Shown: positions 41,923-54,420, counted from the first letter of the stretch. The stretch: DNA of 64,000 nt from Gordionus sp. m RMFG-2023 (GCF_954871325.1 NC_088776.1:8563985-8627984), one strand, 5' to 3'. Numbers and translations: made by a program. The notes: generated from the letters alone by a model not told the origin.

Positions 41923-41985
41923 CAGTCGATATCCAAAGATTCTGGTATTGGGGGTTCTTTAATGGATGTACCTCGAGGATGCTAA
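41923..41985 (+). other. Possible extra 3' exon of the FRMD4-like gene
   Basis: After TTGCTTCTTAAG a short frame reads QSISKDSGIGGSLMDVPRGC and stops. The island is GC-richer than its surroundings. It would need a phase-0 donor in the last exon, whereas the best candidate donor (AAAAA before GTATGA at 41505) is phase 2 and would give a different short tail. The minus strand is also open here (a frame HPRGTSIKEPPIPESLDIDC after TTTCTTAG). Undecided. Confidence 0.2.
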
Positions 41986-43156
41986 GAAAGAAACATTTAA
42001 AATTAAACTACAAGCTTATGCATTTATACGATAAATACAAGAAAATCATTTTATATCCTTAGATCAATTTATTTATCAAAATTTAATACAAATCAATCAG
42101 ATTATATATTTTTTATATTAAAATATACTATAGCTATATAATAATTTTAAGCCTAATCAATTTGTATAGGAATTTTTTTTAAAAAAAAACTAATTAATTT
42201 ATATTATGTGTTGTAAGGCTATAAAATTTTTTTTTTTTAAAAATGTATAAAAATATATATTTAATTTATATTGTAAAATTATCTGTCGTTATTTTTAATT
42301 CAATATTTTGTATATAAATATTTTTTTTTGATGGAATTTAGAATTAAACAAATTTATTATAATAATTATAGCGTCAGATTTTTAAATAATTATTTTAGGG
42401 CTTGGCCTGACTTAGATTTTTTAAAATTTCGTTAAAATATAAATAATTTTGATTATATTTCATAGATCTTTTCGAAGGGGAAATTGAAAATGGAGCTCTA
42501 AATGAATGCTAAATAATTCATTAAATAATTTTTCAACTAATTAATTGATAAGGCCTCGGTTTTGTATAATTTAATGTACAAATTTAAAACAAACAAGAAT
42601 AGGGTTTCATAGCTCAAAGGCTGAATAGCCTAGGCTAAACAGAAATAAGCAAGGCTGGTTATCGTATTTTTTTTAATAGGATCAAATCAAGATGTAAGTT
42701 TTTGGGCCCGACCTGGAAATTTTTATTTTCCGGCTCATAAAATAATTAGTAGAATATTTTTGTACAAGCTGTCCGGTGGTCCGATCTATAAAAAAAATTT
42801 TATGACGGAAAAAGACTTAAGTTATTCAGTCAGAATTTTTTTCACCCGTCCACTAGTCAGTTTTTTTAGCTTCTTATCGGGTCTTGCGGGTAATCTAATT
42901 GAGACCGAGTTTTTGCCGATTGCCTCAATTTAAGTAAGATTCAAATAAATTTAGATTCAAATCCCGCTTGCTACAAAATATATATATTTTAAAAAATATT
43001 TAATTCATCAATATAATTTATATTTTTGTTCTATCATTAGATTAATTATTTTTAATTTTTTCATATTGTCATCAGTAAAAGGAATGTTTTTCTAAGTGAA
43101 CGATCAAGGCTCGTATTTTTCTTTATTTCAGGGATTTATAAAGGCGCCAACTAGAA
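41986..43156. other. Non-coding stretch between the FRMD4-like gene and the transposon nest
   Basis: A/T-rich with no coding frame. The patch around 42600-42960 is somewhat GC-richer and has no identifiable content. The FRMD4-like 3' UTR probably occupies the first part, but no single polyadenylation signal can be singled out among many AATAAA-like words. Confidence 0.5.
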
Positions 43157-44005
43157 CAGTGGCGTAGACAAGGGGGAGGGGGTTTGGGGTTGAAACCCCC
43201 CAACACCCCTCAAAAAAAATTTTTTTTATTTACTGTTTCAATTAGAAATAAAATAAATAATATATACGATAAAAAAATGAAATATATTTTTATGAACTAA
43301 TAAAATATTAAATAACAATTAAATATATATTGTAAATATATTTTTATTGTTTAATTAGATATTTTAAATTTAATAATAAAATTTAAATTGTTAAACTGAA
43401 TTTAGATAGTTTTTAAAATTTTTATTTAATTCCCACATGGATATAAAAAATTTTTTACTAAATAAAGGTATATTTAAATTGATTTAGAAATAACAAAATC
43501 CTCAAATGACGATGGTAATGGTATTCACTTTTATAATATCTTCGGTGGGTCTATTTATCGCTCGGCTAACCACATAATAAATCATTTATTACTAAATATC
43601 GCTCGATTGGGAAATGTGGCTCGGATAACCACATAATAAATCATTTATTATTTAAATTACGCTCGGCTAATTACATAATAAATTTTTTATTTCTAAATAT
43701 CGCTAGGCTTATATTTATGTATTAAATTTCCAAACATTTTCCAGTGGGTTTTCACTTTCCTAATATTAATTGAGAATTAATTAGTTTATAAATAAGATAA
43801 AGGTTTGGACAGGTGTAAAAAATTATCTATTAGATATTTTAGCTTCAATACTTTTATAAAATTAAAATTGCTCATAACATTTTTTATTTATTAAAGTAAA
43901 AGAAATAATATTCTATCCGCTAGATGGCGTCTTTAAATTTTTTATTATAAAATTTAAAAATAATATTTTTGAATGTGTTTAATAAATTTCGCCATATTCT
44001 ATCAT

Positions 44006-45826
44006 GATGACTAAAATATTTATGATTTTTTTTATAGCATTATCTATATTTTGGTAAAAAATTAGTAGTCTTTTTTAAATTTTGCAATTTTTATTAATCA
44101 GATAAATTAATAACGATGGTAATTCATTTTATTCATTCATATATAAATCATAATTATTTTTACCAAATTGATATATAATGTTATTATAATATAATTATTA
44201 CATTCATAAAATATAATTTGTTCGGCAAAGAAGATTTAAATATACATTTAGGATAATATAATTATTACATTCATAAAATATAATTTGTTCGGCAAAGAAG
44301 ATTTAAATATACATTTAGGATAATAAAATTATATATATTGATGAAATAGATTATGAGCAGGGGAAAATTGGGGAAAAATAAGGAATTAAAATTTATAAAA
44401 AATATTTTATCGAGTCCTTTCTGCTTTAATTCTACGTCGCTGATGTGGTTTTTTTGAGCCTTTTGGTTTTAAAACAGATAAAGTTTTATCTAATGAATGT
44501 AATTTATCTTTGCTTTTAAGTAAATTATTAAATAAACTTGAACCCTTTTTTAATAGGGTCACAGCATGTAACAACCTATGTATCTTTATTTGAATAAAAA
44601 GTAAAAACCATAATAAAATAATTGACTATTTTGTGAATCATTTCATAGGTAAAGAAAATATGAAGAGTAAATGAATATTAACCTTAATATAGCATCCTCC
44701 ATTGTGAATATGAATTCGAAAAAAAAATTTATGATGTGTAATAAATGATTATTTTGAAGTGAATTGTGATTGATATTATGTTATTTTAATTTTTAACTAT
44801 TAATACTTTTTGAATCCTTTTGCCGCCTGGCTGGCATCTTAAAATTTGAGTTATATTTTTTTTAATATTAATAACTTCCGTTTTTTACATATTTTTTTTT
44901 TCATAATAGCATAACTTTCAATTGTATTTCCCTCCCTTTCCTTTTTTTCTCCAAAAGAAATTAAATAATAAAAATATTATTTGTTTCCATCTTTTTTTTC
45001 AAAAGTTGAAATCATAATTTTCATCTATTTCTATAAAAATCTATCATGTTTTCTTTCCAAGATGTCACAAATCTATAATTTTTATGCTATCTACTAAATT
45101 ATAAAGTATCAAAGCTACCAACCGATTTATCAATTCTCATATTTTGAGATTGCCCTATATCGCTTAGAATTAAAACAGAAATAAAAATCCTCAAACGTCG
45201 AGATAAAAATACAACTTTCAGAAAATACTGAATATAATTTTTTAGAAATATTTCCGTTATTTTAGCGGCAGGGTTATATTTGAAAATTTAAACAAAAATT
45301 ATTTGGGAATTTTTTTCCGGTTTTTTTTCAAGGATTATTTTCCCCTATATTTAATTTAAAACTTAAAAAATGGGTGTATTTGCATCTAGATCCATTTAAA
45401 AAGTGTATTTTAACAACTCTGGGGATCATATATATAAAATAATAGTTTGTATAATTCTTTATAAATTTGATGATATATAAAATATTTTAATATAGAATCG
45501 GCTCAAACGGCTTATTGAGCCGCACTAGTCTGAGCCGTTTTTTACGACTACGGCTCGAGTTCAGGGTCAATAAAATTCCACTATTTAACTATACTATCCT
45601 GAACTGGATTCAGAGATTTTTCACTGAACTCTCACCCGAACCCATTTTTTAGAAGGGGGGTTTACAACACTGATATATATTGATGAAATATATTCGATAT
45701 TCTAGAAATATTGGATAATTATGATTATCCTATATAATTTCTTAATACAATAAGGCAAAATTTATTAAACGCATTCAAAAATATTATTTTTATATTTTAT
45801 AATAAAAAAATTAAAAATATATAATA
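44006..45826. other. Spacer of the foldback-like element
   Basis: Non-coding sequence between the two arms. It holds the 67-bp tandem duplication at 44187-44325. At 45480-45670 it holds a patch with GGCTC/GAGCC hairpins and a terminal TTTACAACACTG that resembles the end of another short hAT element. A partial extra copy of the inner arm sequence lies at about 45752-45820. Confidence 0.55.
44187..44325 (+). repeat. 67-bp tandem duplication
   Basis: Two almost identical copies of a unit containing TTGTTCGGCAAAGAAGATTT, period 67, in the spacer of the foldback-like element. Confidence 0.9.
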
Positions 45827-46245
45827 GAATATGGCGAAATTTATTAAACACATTCATATATTAAAACACATTCAAAAATATTATTTTTAAATTTTATAAT
45901 AAAAATATAAAGACGCCATCTAGCGGATAGAATATTATTTCTTTTACTTTAATAAATAAAAAATGTTATGGGCAATTTTAATTTTATAAAAGTATTGAAG
46001 CTAAAATATCTAATAGATAATTTTTTACACCTGTCCATCCAAACCTTTATCTTATTTATAAACTAATTAATTCTTAATTAATATTAGGAAAGTGAAAACC
46101 CACTGGAAAATGTTTGGAAATTTAATACATAAATATAAGCCGAGCGATATTTAGTAATAAAGGCAGAAAATAAATGTTAAAGACGTATATTACGTAAATT
46201 TATTGATATTTAAATTTAAAAAATATAATGATCACATATTCAAAA

Positions 46246-46261
46246 TTTTTTTTTTTTTTTT
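46246..46261 (-). other. Poly-T run at the left side of the retroelement block
   Basis: An uninterrupted T run near the left edge of the inserted block. Read on the minus strand it could be a retroposon-like poly-A tail, mirroring the A-rich tail on the plus strand at the right edge (50722-50743). Confidence 0.4.
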
Positions 46262-46549
46262 GACGGGTAAATTCTCTCTTTATTTCAATAGTTGCTGATA
46301 TAATATGTTATCAAAAGTTTATAGCAAATAATAAATTTTTTTATATGGTAAAATTAATAAAGGTAAAAAAAATATATAAATATAATTTGCGAAAGGGTAA
46401 GGGATAAAAGAATGGAAACTAGGAAAGAGAAGGGAGAGAGAGAGCATAGACATAGGAGATTATTCAAGTTTCCTATATATATTGACAATTTAATTTAATG
46501 TAATTTATAATAAATTGATCTTTTTTTTAAAAGTTAAAAATAAAAATTT

Positions 46550-46835
46550 GAACATTAGTTTATTAAGTAAATTGATTTATAAAATATAAAATTTAACATT
46601 AGTTTATAAACAAATTGATTTAAAATATAAAAGTTGTTTTTAACAAAAAGAAAGAAACTGATTTATAAAATATAAAATTTAATATTAGTTTATAAACAAA
46701 TTGATTTAAAATATAAAAGTTGTTTTTTAACAAAAAGAAAGAAACTGATTTATAAAATATAAAATTTAATATTAGTTTATAAACAAATTGATTTAAAATA
46801 TAAAAGTTGTTTTTTAACAAAAAGAAAGAAACAAT
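46550..46835 (+). repeat. 87-bp tandem repeat, about three copies
   Basis: A unit containing CAAAAAGAAAGAAACTGATT recurs with a period of 87 bases (GAAAC at 46654, 46741 and 46828). It lies on the downstream side of the Ty3/gypsy pol region and may be part of that element's non-coding 3' region. Short open frames through it are products of the repeat. Confidence 0.9.
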
Positions 46836-47089
46836 TCTTATTACATTTGAAATATTTTAAGTTACGCCATAAATGGCTTAAGGATGTAAAAAAAAACAAT
46901 TTTTTAAAGTTAATACTGTTTAACATTTCACCCTTTTTTTTTTTTTTAATTTTTGTCGTTTGTCATTCTTACTCGTTCACCTCTTCGTTGATCTTTTTTT
47001 TTTGTTGTACGTTTTATCAATTTAGTTCCACACACAAAAAACTAATTTTGTAATATAAGGAAGAGGAAAAAAAAAATTTATTATCAAAT

Positions 47090-49508
47090 TTAATTCATTA
47101 TAAAATTTTCAAATTTTCTAGGCAACACACTATTTCTAACTGGTCTTTGAACGTTGCGATTCTGATCATTTACTTGTACATTTTGGTTTCTTGGTTCATC
47201 ACCTCCCCTTCTAAAATTCAATGTATAAGGTGATGCATTATTATTAACATTCGCTTTAAAAACTGTTGCACCATTAGAAGAAGGTTCAACATTAGTTGAT
47301 CTTTTTTTTATTTGGTCCAAGTGTCTTTTTATAATTTTGTTCCCAGTATCTATCTCATACAACAAATTTCCGTTTTTGCGCATTATTGTACCTTTTTCCC
47401 AATTATTATCCTTAAAAGTTTCATACCATATGCTGTCTCCAATTTCTATATCCCTCTCTATTGATATCTTGCGATTTAGTATATGATCTCTTTCATCCCT
47501 CGGTTTTATCAACTCCCATTTTGTCCTAATCATTCTGGAGAACATTACTTCGCTTGGTATTTTGTTGGTCGTTGCGTTGGGTGTATTACGATAATTAAAA
47601 AGAAACTTTTCTAGAGCTATGTCTACGTCTATTTTATTATTATTTTCCATATTCCTTTTCATATTCATTTTCATTGATCTAATCATACGCTCACATTGGC
47701 CATTGGACTGTTGGTGGTGAGGTGCGGTGAGCAAGTGTTCGATTTCGTGATCTTCGCAAAATTTCTTAAATAATTTACTGGTAAAGTTAGTTCCATTATC
47801 ACTGACTATTCTATTAGGTATACCAAATAAACTTATTATTTTCATCAATTCTTTAATCGTTGATTCCGTAGTTGTGTTTCTCATTCTCCTAATAATAGGA
47901 AATTTGCTGAAGGCGTCAACACATACCATAAAATTATTATCTTTGAACTTTGCAAAGTCTATGTGTACGCGCTCGAATACTTTCGTTGCTGTTTCCCATG
48001 GGTTTTGAATATTATGAGGATTGTCTGCGTATTTATTGCAAGCATCGCAATTCTTTACCTCCTGATCTATTTCTGCATTTAAACCAGGCCACCACAGATA
48101 CTCTCTCGCTAATGATTTTGTTTTTCCAGCACCGAGATGCCCATTATGCAACTCTTGCAAAATCTCTTTTCTCATACCTTTCGGTATTATGATCCTATTC
48201 TCTTTAAAAAGGCAACCTTTGATTAAACTCAATTCCAATACCATATTTTTATAGGTTTTGTTCTTTATCTGCTCATGATTCCTTATATCGTTGATTACTT
48301 CCATTAGTTCTTGATCAATATTAGTTTCTTTAACTATTCTTTTAAAATTTATTGGTGTGTCCCAAAAATTGTCATCAATTATTTCGTCATCTAACTTTTG
48401 TACCATCTCTTCTGTATTCATTAGTGGTAATATGGACAAACAGTCTGGTACAATATTTCGTTTCCCGGGTCTGTGAACTATCGTAAAGTCATGCGCTCCC
48501 ATAGCCAAGTTCCATTTTTGGAGTCGCATTGATATGGAAGAATTGTCCTTGAGTCCCTTCGTAAATATATACACGAGTGGCTTGTGGTCGGTAATTATTA
48601 CAAATCTTGTGCCTATTAAATACTCCTGGAATTTTTTAACCGCGTAAATTACCGACAAAGCTTCTCTTTCGATATTGGTATAATTTAACTCTGATTTCAA
48701 TAGTGCTCTTGACGCGAAAGCGATGGGTTTTTCTTTGCCATCACCCTCAATATGAAATAAGACTGCGCCTAAACCTTTCTTTGAAGCATCAGTTGCAATG
48801 CCCACTGGTAGATCCGGGTTATAAAAATTTAACGTAGTCGGAGTGCTTATGATTTTTAGGTAATCAAAGCTTTCTTGATGTGTACTATCCCATGACCACT
48901 TGTCTTTATTTACTATTTTGTATAAGGGATCGGCGATGTCAGCAAAATTGCACAAAAATTTTCGATAATAGCTCGCCATCCCCAAAAAAGTTGCCAACTC
49001 TTCTTTTGTCTTAGGTTCTGGCATATTAGAAATAGCCTTTATTTTATCTGCGTTCGGATGGATTCCATTGTCGTCTATATCGTGACCTAGAAACCGTAGT
49101 TTATTTTTAAAAAATATACTCTTTGTGAAGTTTGGTGTAAGCCCATACTTTGATATTTTGTCAAATACCATTTTTATGTTGTTCACGTGAGCTTCATCAT
49201 CCTCCCCAGTAATCAATAAGTCATCAATATAAAACACGACGTCTTTCATGTTCCCAAAAATATTATCCATGGTTTGTTGGAATATTGCTGACGAAGTTTT
49301 TAATCCAAACGGAAGTCTTGTAAACCTGAAATAGCCTTTATGAGTTGAAATAGTGAGAAAATCTCTTGATTCTTTGTGTATTGGAACTTGAAGAAATGCA
49401 TTTTTAAAGTCGATCTTTTTAAATTTCTTGCCTTTCGATAACTTTGCCATAAGGTCATTGATGCGTGGAATTGGGTACTTGAAATCCTCTAACGCAGGGC
49501 ACATTCTT
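47090..49508 (-). mobile_element. Ty3/gypsy LTR-retrotransposon fossil, pol region
   Basis: A minus-strand frame of about 800 residues carries, in order, a reverse transcriptase (RLPFGLKTSSAIFQQ, FYIDDLLITGED), an RNase H (ATDASKKGLGAVLF), the integrase zinc-binding segment (HNGHLGAGKT...CDACNKY), the integrase core (VDAFSKFP, VSDNGTNFTSKLF, HHQQSNGQCERMIRSM) and a C-terminal part. This order is that of the Ty3/gypsy class. No gag, protease or paired long terminal repeats were recognised, so the copy is broken and incomplete. What remains looks young. At its upstream edge it meets the plus-strand LINE piece head to head. The whole block sits in the right arm of the foldback-like element. Confidence 0.93.
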
Positions 49509-50745
49509 AGTCTCCTACCAGCTCATCAATCTTTATTTTTAATTCGCAAATGCCTGTACATACCTAAATTTATGCATATTTTCCGATCATCATCTTTTTT
49601 CAAAAACAATGAATTCATATCTAAAATTCAGGATAAATTTAAAATATTTCTGGAAAAAATTTTAAACATAAATTTAAACTCATTCAATTGGTCACTTGCT
49701 CAGCTACCTTCTAAACTAGGAGGTTTAGATTTTTTTCCGCTCAATCTTTTATCCTTATCATCATTCGTATCATCTAGATTATCTAACAATTCTATTATTT
49801 CTGGCTTCATATGCCCTACCGATCGTTTATTAGACGACGCTATTGACAAATGGAAGGCAAACACACCCATTAACACCGTATTACCATCAATCATCACACA
49901 CAAAAATTTTTTCATACCTTTAATCTCTAAATACCAGACAGATATATCAGTCAATTCACCTTTAGATTGCATTCAACTCCTTCAATTATCTGACAGACTT
50001 GGTGGTCATGAATGGTTAGAATCACTCCCTAGTCGCAACTTTGGTAATCTCATATCAGATGAACAACTGAGAGTAACCATTGGTCTACGTCTAGGTTGCG
50101 ATATAATACAGCCTCATGCCTGCGTCAAATGCAAATCACCCGTTGATTCAAAGGGTAGACATGGCTTAAATTGCATTTTTAGTCAAGGGCGACATCAACG
50201 CCACTCAGCTGTAAACCATATAATAAATAGAAGCTTAATAGCTGCACACATTCCTAACAATCTCGAACCATCAAATTTATCTTAAGTAGATGGTTTAAGA
50301 CCTGATGGTATGACAACCATACCTTGGGCCCTCGGCAAATCACTCATATGGGACTACACGTGTGTTTCATCATTCCCTTCAAACATAAATTTCAATTTAA
50401 TAACACAGGCTGAAATTAAAAAGATAAACAAATACAAAAATTTTAAAAACTTTTTATTCACTCCAGTTGTGACTTCTACTAAAGGGCATTTTTCGCCTTC
50501 AACATTTTTGTTTTTAAAAAATCTTGCTAATAAAATACGACTTTTCACAAATGAACCAAGAGAATTCCTTTTTATTCGACAAAAAATTCAAATAGAAATT
50601 TTTAGACACAATTATGGTTCCTTTTTGGGGACTCAATTATAGAATTTTATTTTTAATTATATAATTATAATTTATAAATTATAATATTTTTAATTAGGTG
50701 TTATGTGAAATAAATAAATATAATAATAAAAAAGAAAAAAAAAAT
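49509..50745 (+). mobile_element. 5'-truncated LINE, same family as 14239-15640
   Basis: The plus-strand frame begins abruptly at SLLPAHQSLFLIRKCLYIPK and continues through NWSLAQLPSKLGGLDFF, DDAIDKWK, a CCHC knuckle (CVKCKSPVDSKGRHGLNC), RHSAVNH, then RPDGMTTIPWALGKSLIWD and the tail TNEPREFLFIRQKIQIEIFR, ending at a stop at 50640-50642. The order equals the region after the RT palm in the LINE at 14239-15640. A TAA at 50283-50285 interrupts the frame just before RPDG. After a short 3' UTR an A-rich tail (50722-50743) precedes the foldback arm, as expected at a LINE 3' end. The 5' edge coincides with the gypsy fossil. Confidence 0.8.
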
Positions 50746-51554
50746 TATGTAATTAGCTGAGCGTAATTTAAATAATAAATGATTTATTATGTGGTTAACC
50801 GAGCCACATTTCCCAATCGAGCGATATTTAGTAATAAATGATTTATTATGTGGTTAGCCGAGCGATATTTTCTAGCTGAGCGATATTTTCAGCCGAGCGA
50901 TAAATAGACCCACCCTAATATCTTTTATTTAAATCTTGCAATTAGAAATACAACCAACATACTCAGGGAAAACAAATGAGTTAGCTAAAATAAAATCATC
51001 AAATGATAATGGTATAATTCTAAATTATTATTTATAAGTTCTCTTAATTTTTTATAATTAGAAAAATTATGTATTATTAAAGAATCTGAGCTCTCAGTTG
51101 ATTTAGCTGGAAAATCATCAAATGATGGTATGGTATTTTATAATATAATTGAGTTCTATTTTTTTATTTGCAAATTATATTTTCATTTGAGTTATTAAAA
51201 TTATAACCCTTTTTTATATGAAAAGCTCATCATTTTGATTATTGTAAATTCCCAAATAATCTTTAGATATTACAACATTCACAAGCAGAGTTGGGCAGTA
51301 TTGTGAAAATTTGTATCTTAGATAAAAACAAATAATTTCCTTCTATGTCTTACCCTGTCTTTTAAATTTGTAATAGATAACTTGAATCTTTATTTAAGAT
51401 ATATTTTAAATAAACTATATTCTTTTCTTGTTGTGCTGCTCAGGTCTGAACTCTACAATTCACATTGAAATATATATTTTAAAATTTAAAAAAAAATATA
51501 GAAAATCAATGTCCTCAAAAAGATATTTCATTATACTTAAAATTTCAGTTTAAA

Positions 51555-53756
51555 AATGTTAATGAAAAATTGTTGGCTGTGGAAAATATTTGGGCACCTG
51601 ACAAATGCTATAAATTTCCATTGTCTTTGGATAAAAGAAATTTAACATTTCAAACATCGTGGCTTAACAAATATAAGTGGCTTGCTTATTCAGCTAATGA
51701 AAAGGGAGCTTTTTGTAAAGTGTGCATCATTTTTTCACCAAGATATGCTGGACCTTGGTTACAAAAACTCAAAACATTGGGAAGTCAAGTATATACAAGA
51801 TGGAAAGATGCTCTTGAAAATTTTAATTATCATCAACAAAATAAATATCATCTCAATTCTTGTGAGATATCTGATGCTTTAAAAGCCATCTCTATGAATC
51901 AAAATATCAATATCTAATATATTGAATAAAAAAAAATTTGATATTGTTACAACCAACAGAGCCAGAATAATTATAATAATTGATGCAATCATTTGGCTAG
52001 GGAGGCAGGGCTTAGCATTAAGATCTCATAGAGTATCAGCTGGCCCCTTAACACTTTCATCTTCTCATAATGAAGGGAATTTTAAGGAATTGCTGAAACT
52101 TTTATGCAACAACAATGATAATTATATAAAGAGTTTTGAAAGCTCGGCTAAAAATGCCACCTACCTTAGTCCATGCATTCAAAATGAAATTATATCCATA
52201 CGCAATAAGTTTATATTGAATTTCTACAAAAGTGAAAGCATCACCATTTTTTAGTGTTCATAGCAATAAGGTTTATTGATATGGAATCAGGTCATTATAA
52301 AATGAAGGAACTCTTTGTTCAATTTATTGATTTAAATGACACTAAATCAAAGACGATAGCCAAAGAAATTTTAGCATCCCTTCAAGATCTAGATTTAAAT
52401 TTAAATCTAATGAGAGAGGCCAGGGATATGATGGAGCTCCCTCAATGAGTGGTCATGTTAAGGGAGTGCAGTCAAGAATTAGAGAGCTTTATAGCACCGC
52501 TTTATATGTTCACTGCAGCTCACATTGCCTAAATTTGATGATATCCGATGCATGTGAAATTCGAGACATCCGGAACAGTTTACGTAATTTTTTTTTAATT
52601 TAATTGGAATTTATTAGATTTTATTATGTATTATAGAAGATATCTTTTTATAATTTAATATATTTTTCAAAATTTAGAAGCAATATCGTCGGCTTGTGAC
52701 TTTTTCACACCACCCAAAAAGAGACAGTTATTTATCCGAACATTTGATGATATTGATTCAAATAATCCAAAAAAAAAACTAAAACGATTTTGCCCAACTA
52801 GGTTTATCGAAAGACAACAATCACTTCATAGAATTATATGAAGTTATTTTTGCAGCACTCGAATCCTACGTATCCAGCAAAGAAAAGGATTCCTCAGATG
52901 CTGAAAATTTTTTACAGGCGATTACGAAGCCACAATTTTTAATATCAATTCAATGTGTATATTTTTTATTTAATTATACTTATAATTTTAGCAAAATATT
53001 TCAAAAAATTAATTTGGATTTAAGAGAGGTTATGAATAGGGCAAAAGATATTGTTGAAATATTAACTAATATCAGAGAAAATGTGGATGAAAAATTTCAT
53101 GATATTTACAAGAAAGTAAAGGAGATCGCTAATTTGTTTGGGATTGAAATTTTTAAACCTAGAGTAGTTTCTAGACAGTCAAATCGCTTAAATATTGATG
53201 CCTCTTCGATTGAGGATTTTTATAAAATAAATATTTTTATTCCCCTTATTGACACATTTTTATTTCAATTAAAAGAAAGATTTATTAGTCATAATTTTAT
53301 TTTAAAAAGTTTTTATTTTCTTCTGCCGGTTGAGTCTGAATTGTTGATTACACATGAAACGCGAGAGGATATTAAGAAAATCTCAGAGTTTTATTCTGAT
53401 GATTTATCAGGATTGTATGATAAGTGTTACTTTGTGATGTCGAATTTTGGTATAAAAATCTCGACAGAATAGAGTACTCTTTGAGACCTAAAAATGCTTT
53501 GCAGGCTCTTTCCATGTGTAATTGCACTTTAGATTCCCTGCCAAATATCAAAACATTACTTTTTATTGTAGCTACTTTACCGATTAGTACCTGCACCAAT
53601 GAAAGGTCTTTTTCAACTTTGAAAAGGTTAAAAACCTATTTAAGAAATAGCACCGGTGAAAACCGTTTAAATGGATTAGCCCTTTTAAATATTTATAAGG
53701 AGATTATTCTAGATAAAAATTTGATTCTAGATGAATTAGCCAAATCTCAGAGATAA
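51555..53756 (+). pseudogene. hAT transposase of the TTF/ZMYM1-like type, inactivated
   Basis: Domains in order: TTF-type zinc finger (WLAYSANEKGAFCKVC, 51570-51917), the IWLGRQGLALRSHR and CIQNEIISI region (51922-52254), RFIDMESGHYK...LNDTKSK, then RGQGYDGAPSMSGHVKGVQS and ALYVHCSSHCLNLMISDAC, and after a probable intron (52575-52677, frame kept) FFTPPKKRQLF and FCPTRFIERQQSLH. A C-terminal part follows (53014-53472), and the dimerisation segment ISTCTNERSFSTLKRLKTYL is at 53590-53650. The stretch that normally carries the first catalytic Asp (DETTDIS-like) is missing between about 52235 and 52260. There are frame changes near 51917, 52430, 52830 and 53430. It belongs to the hAT element bounded at 43157 and 54465. 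Confidence 0.85.
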
Positions 53757-54420
53757 GTAGACCTCTCTTTATAAATTCAAATCTATGATTATCATATTTT
53801 CTTAGTCATAAAATTTTTATATGCAAAACTTAATTATAATGAATTCTTAGTCATAATATTTATGTATTTTTAATAAAAGTATTGCTTTTGCAATAAGAAA
53901 TATTTATAGATTATTTTGTATTAATTATAATTGTTAAATTATATTTTTTAAAATACCGTACAAGAATTACTTATATTTTATTAAATTATATATTTTTTAA
54001 ATATAGTTATTTACAATAAATTTTTAATATAATAATCTACATAAAAATTTCTACATTTTGAAATTTATTTTATTGTATATTATCATTAAAATAAATGCAT
54101 AGTTAAATAAAGAGATTTTATTTATCTAAAGTATTTTAATAATAAATAAAATCTATATCTAAAATTTAAAAAAGAATTATTTTTAACACTCAATCAGGTA
54201 TAATGAGTGATCTTAAAAAATGTAAGGTTCGGGGAGCAAATTTTTTTCTTTCTAAACTATATGGATTAATTTACAATTGACTAAACATAGATTAAATTTT
54301 TAGAATAATGTTTTCAGTGTTCAATCGCTTATTAATCATAAATCTAGCCAAAATTATTACTAATATTTTATTCATGCTTGTTACTATAGTGATTAGAGAC
54401 TAATAAAGCACATAATATTG
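53757..54420. other. 3' non-coding part of the outer hAT element
   Basis: A/T-rich sequence between the transposase stop and the right terminal repeat. Nothing coding is visible. Confidence 0.55.

Larger units (their letters stand above)
43543..50915. mobile_element. Foldback-like element with long inverted repeats and 9-bp target duplication
   Basis: The tips GGTGGGTCTATTTATCGCTC (left) and its inverse (right, ending GACCCACC) are flanked by TAATATCTT on both sides (43534-43542 and 50916-50924). The left arm runs from 43543 to about 44005. The right arm is the reverse complement and is split in two: about 45827-46161 and 50746-50915. Within the arms a subterminal unit of about 40 bases (CGCTCGGCTAACCACATAAT then AAATCATTTATTA) is repeated three to four times. 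A 9-bp duplication and repeat-filled long arms are typical of foldback or Mutator-like elements. No transposase of its own is visible. The split in the right arm is the insertion of the retroelement block at 46162-50745. Confidence 0.8.

Noticed and set aside
46620-46820. Minus-strand open frame with repeated peptide
   Set aside because: Translation of the 87-bp tandem repeat.
47950-48192. Plus-strand open frame opposite the integrase region
   Set aside because: Antisense shadow of the Ty3/gypsy pol frame.
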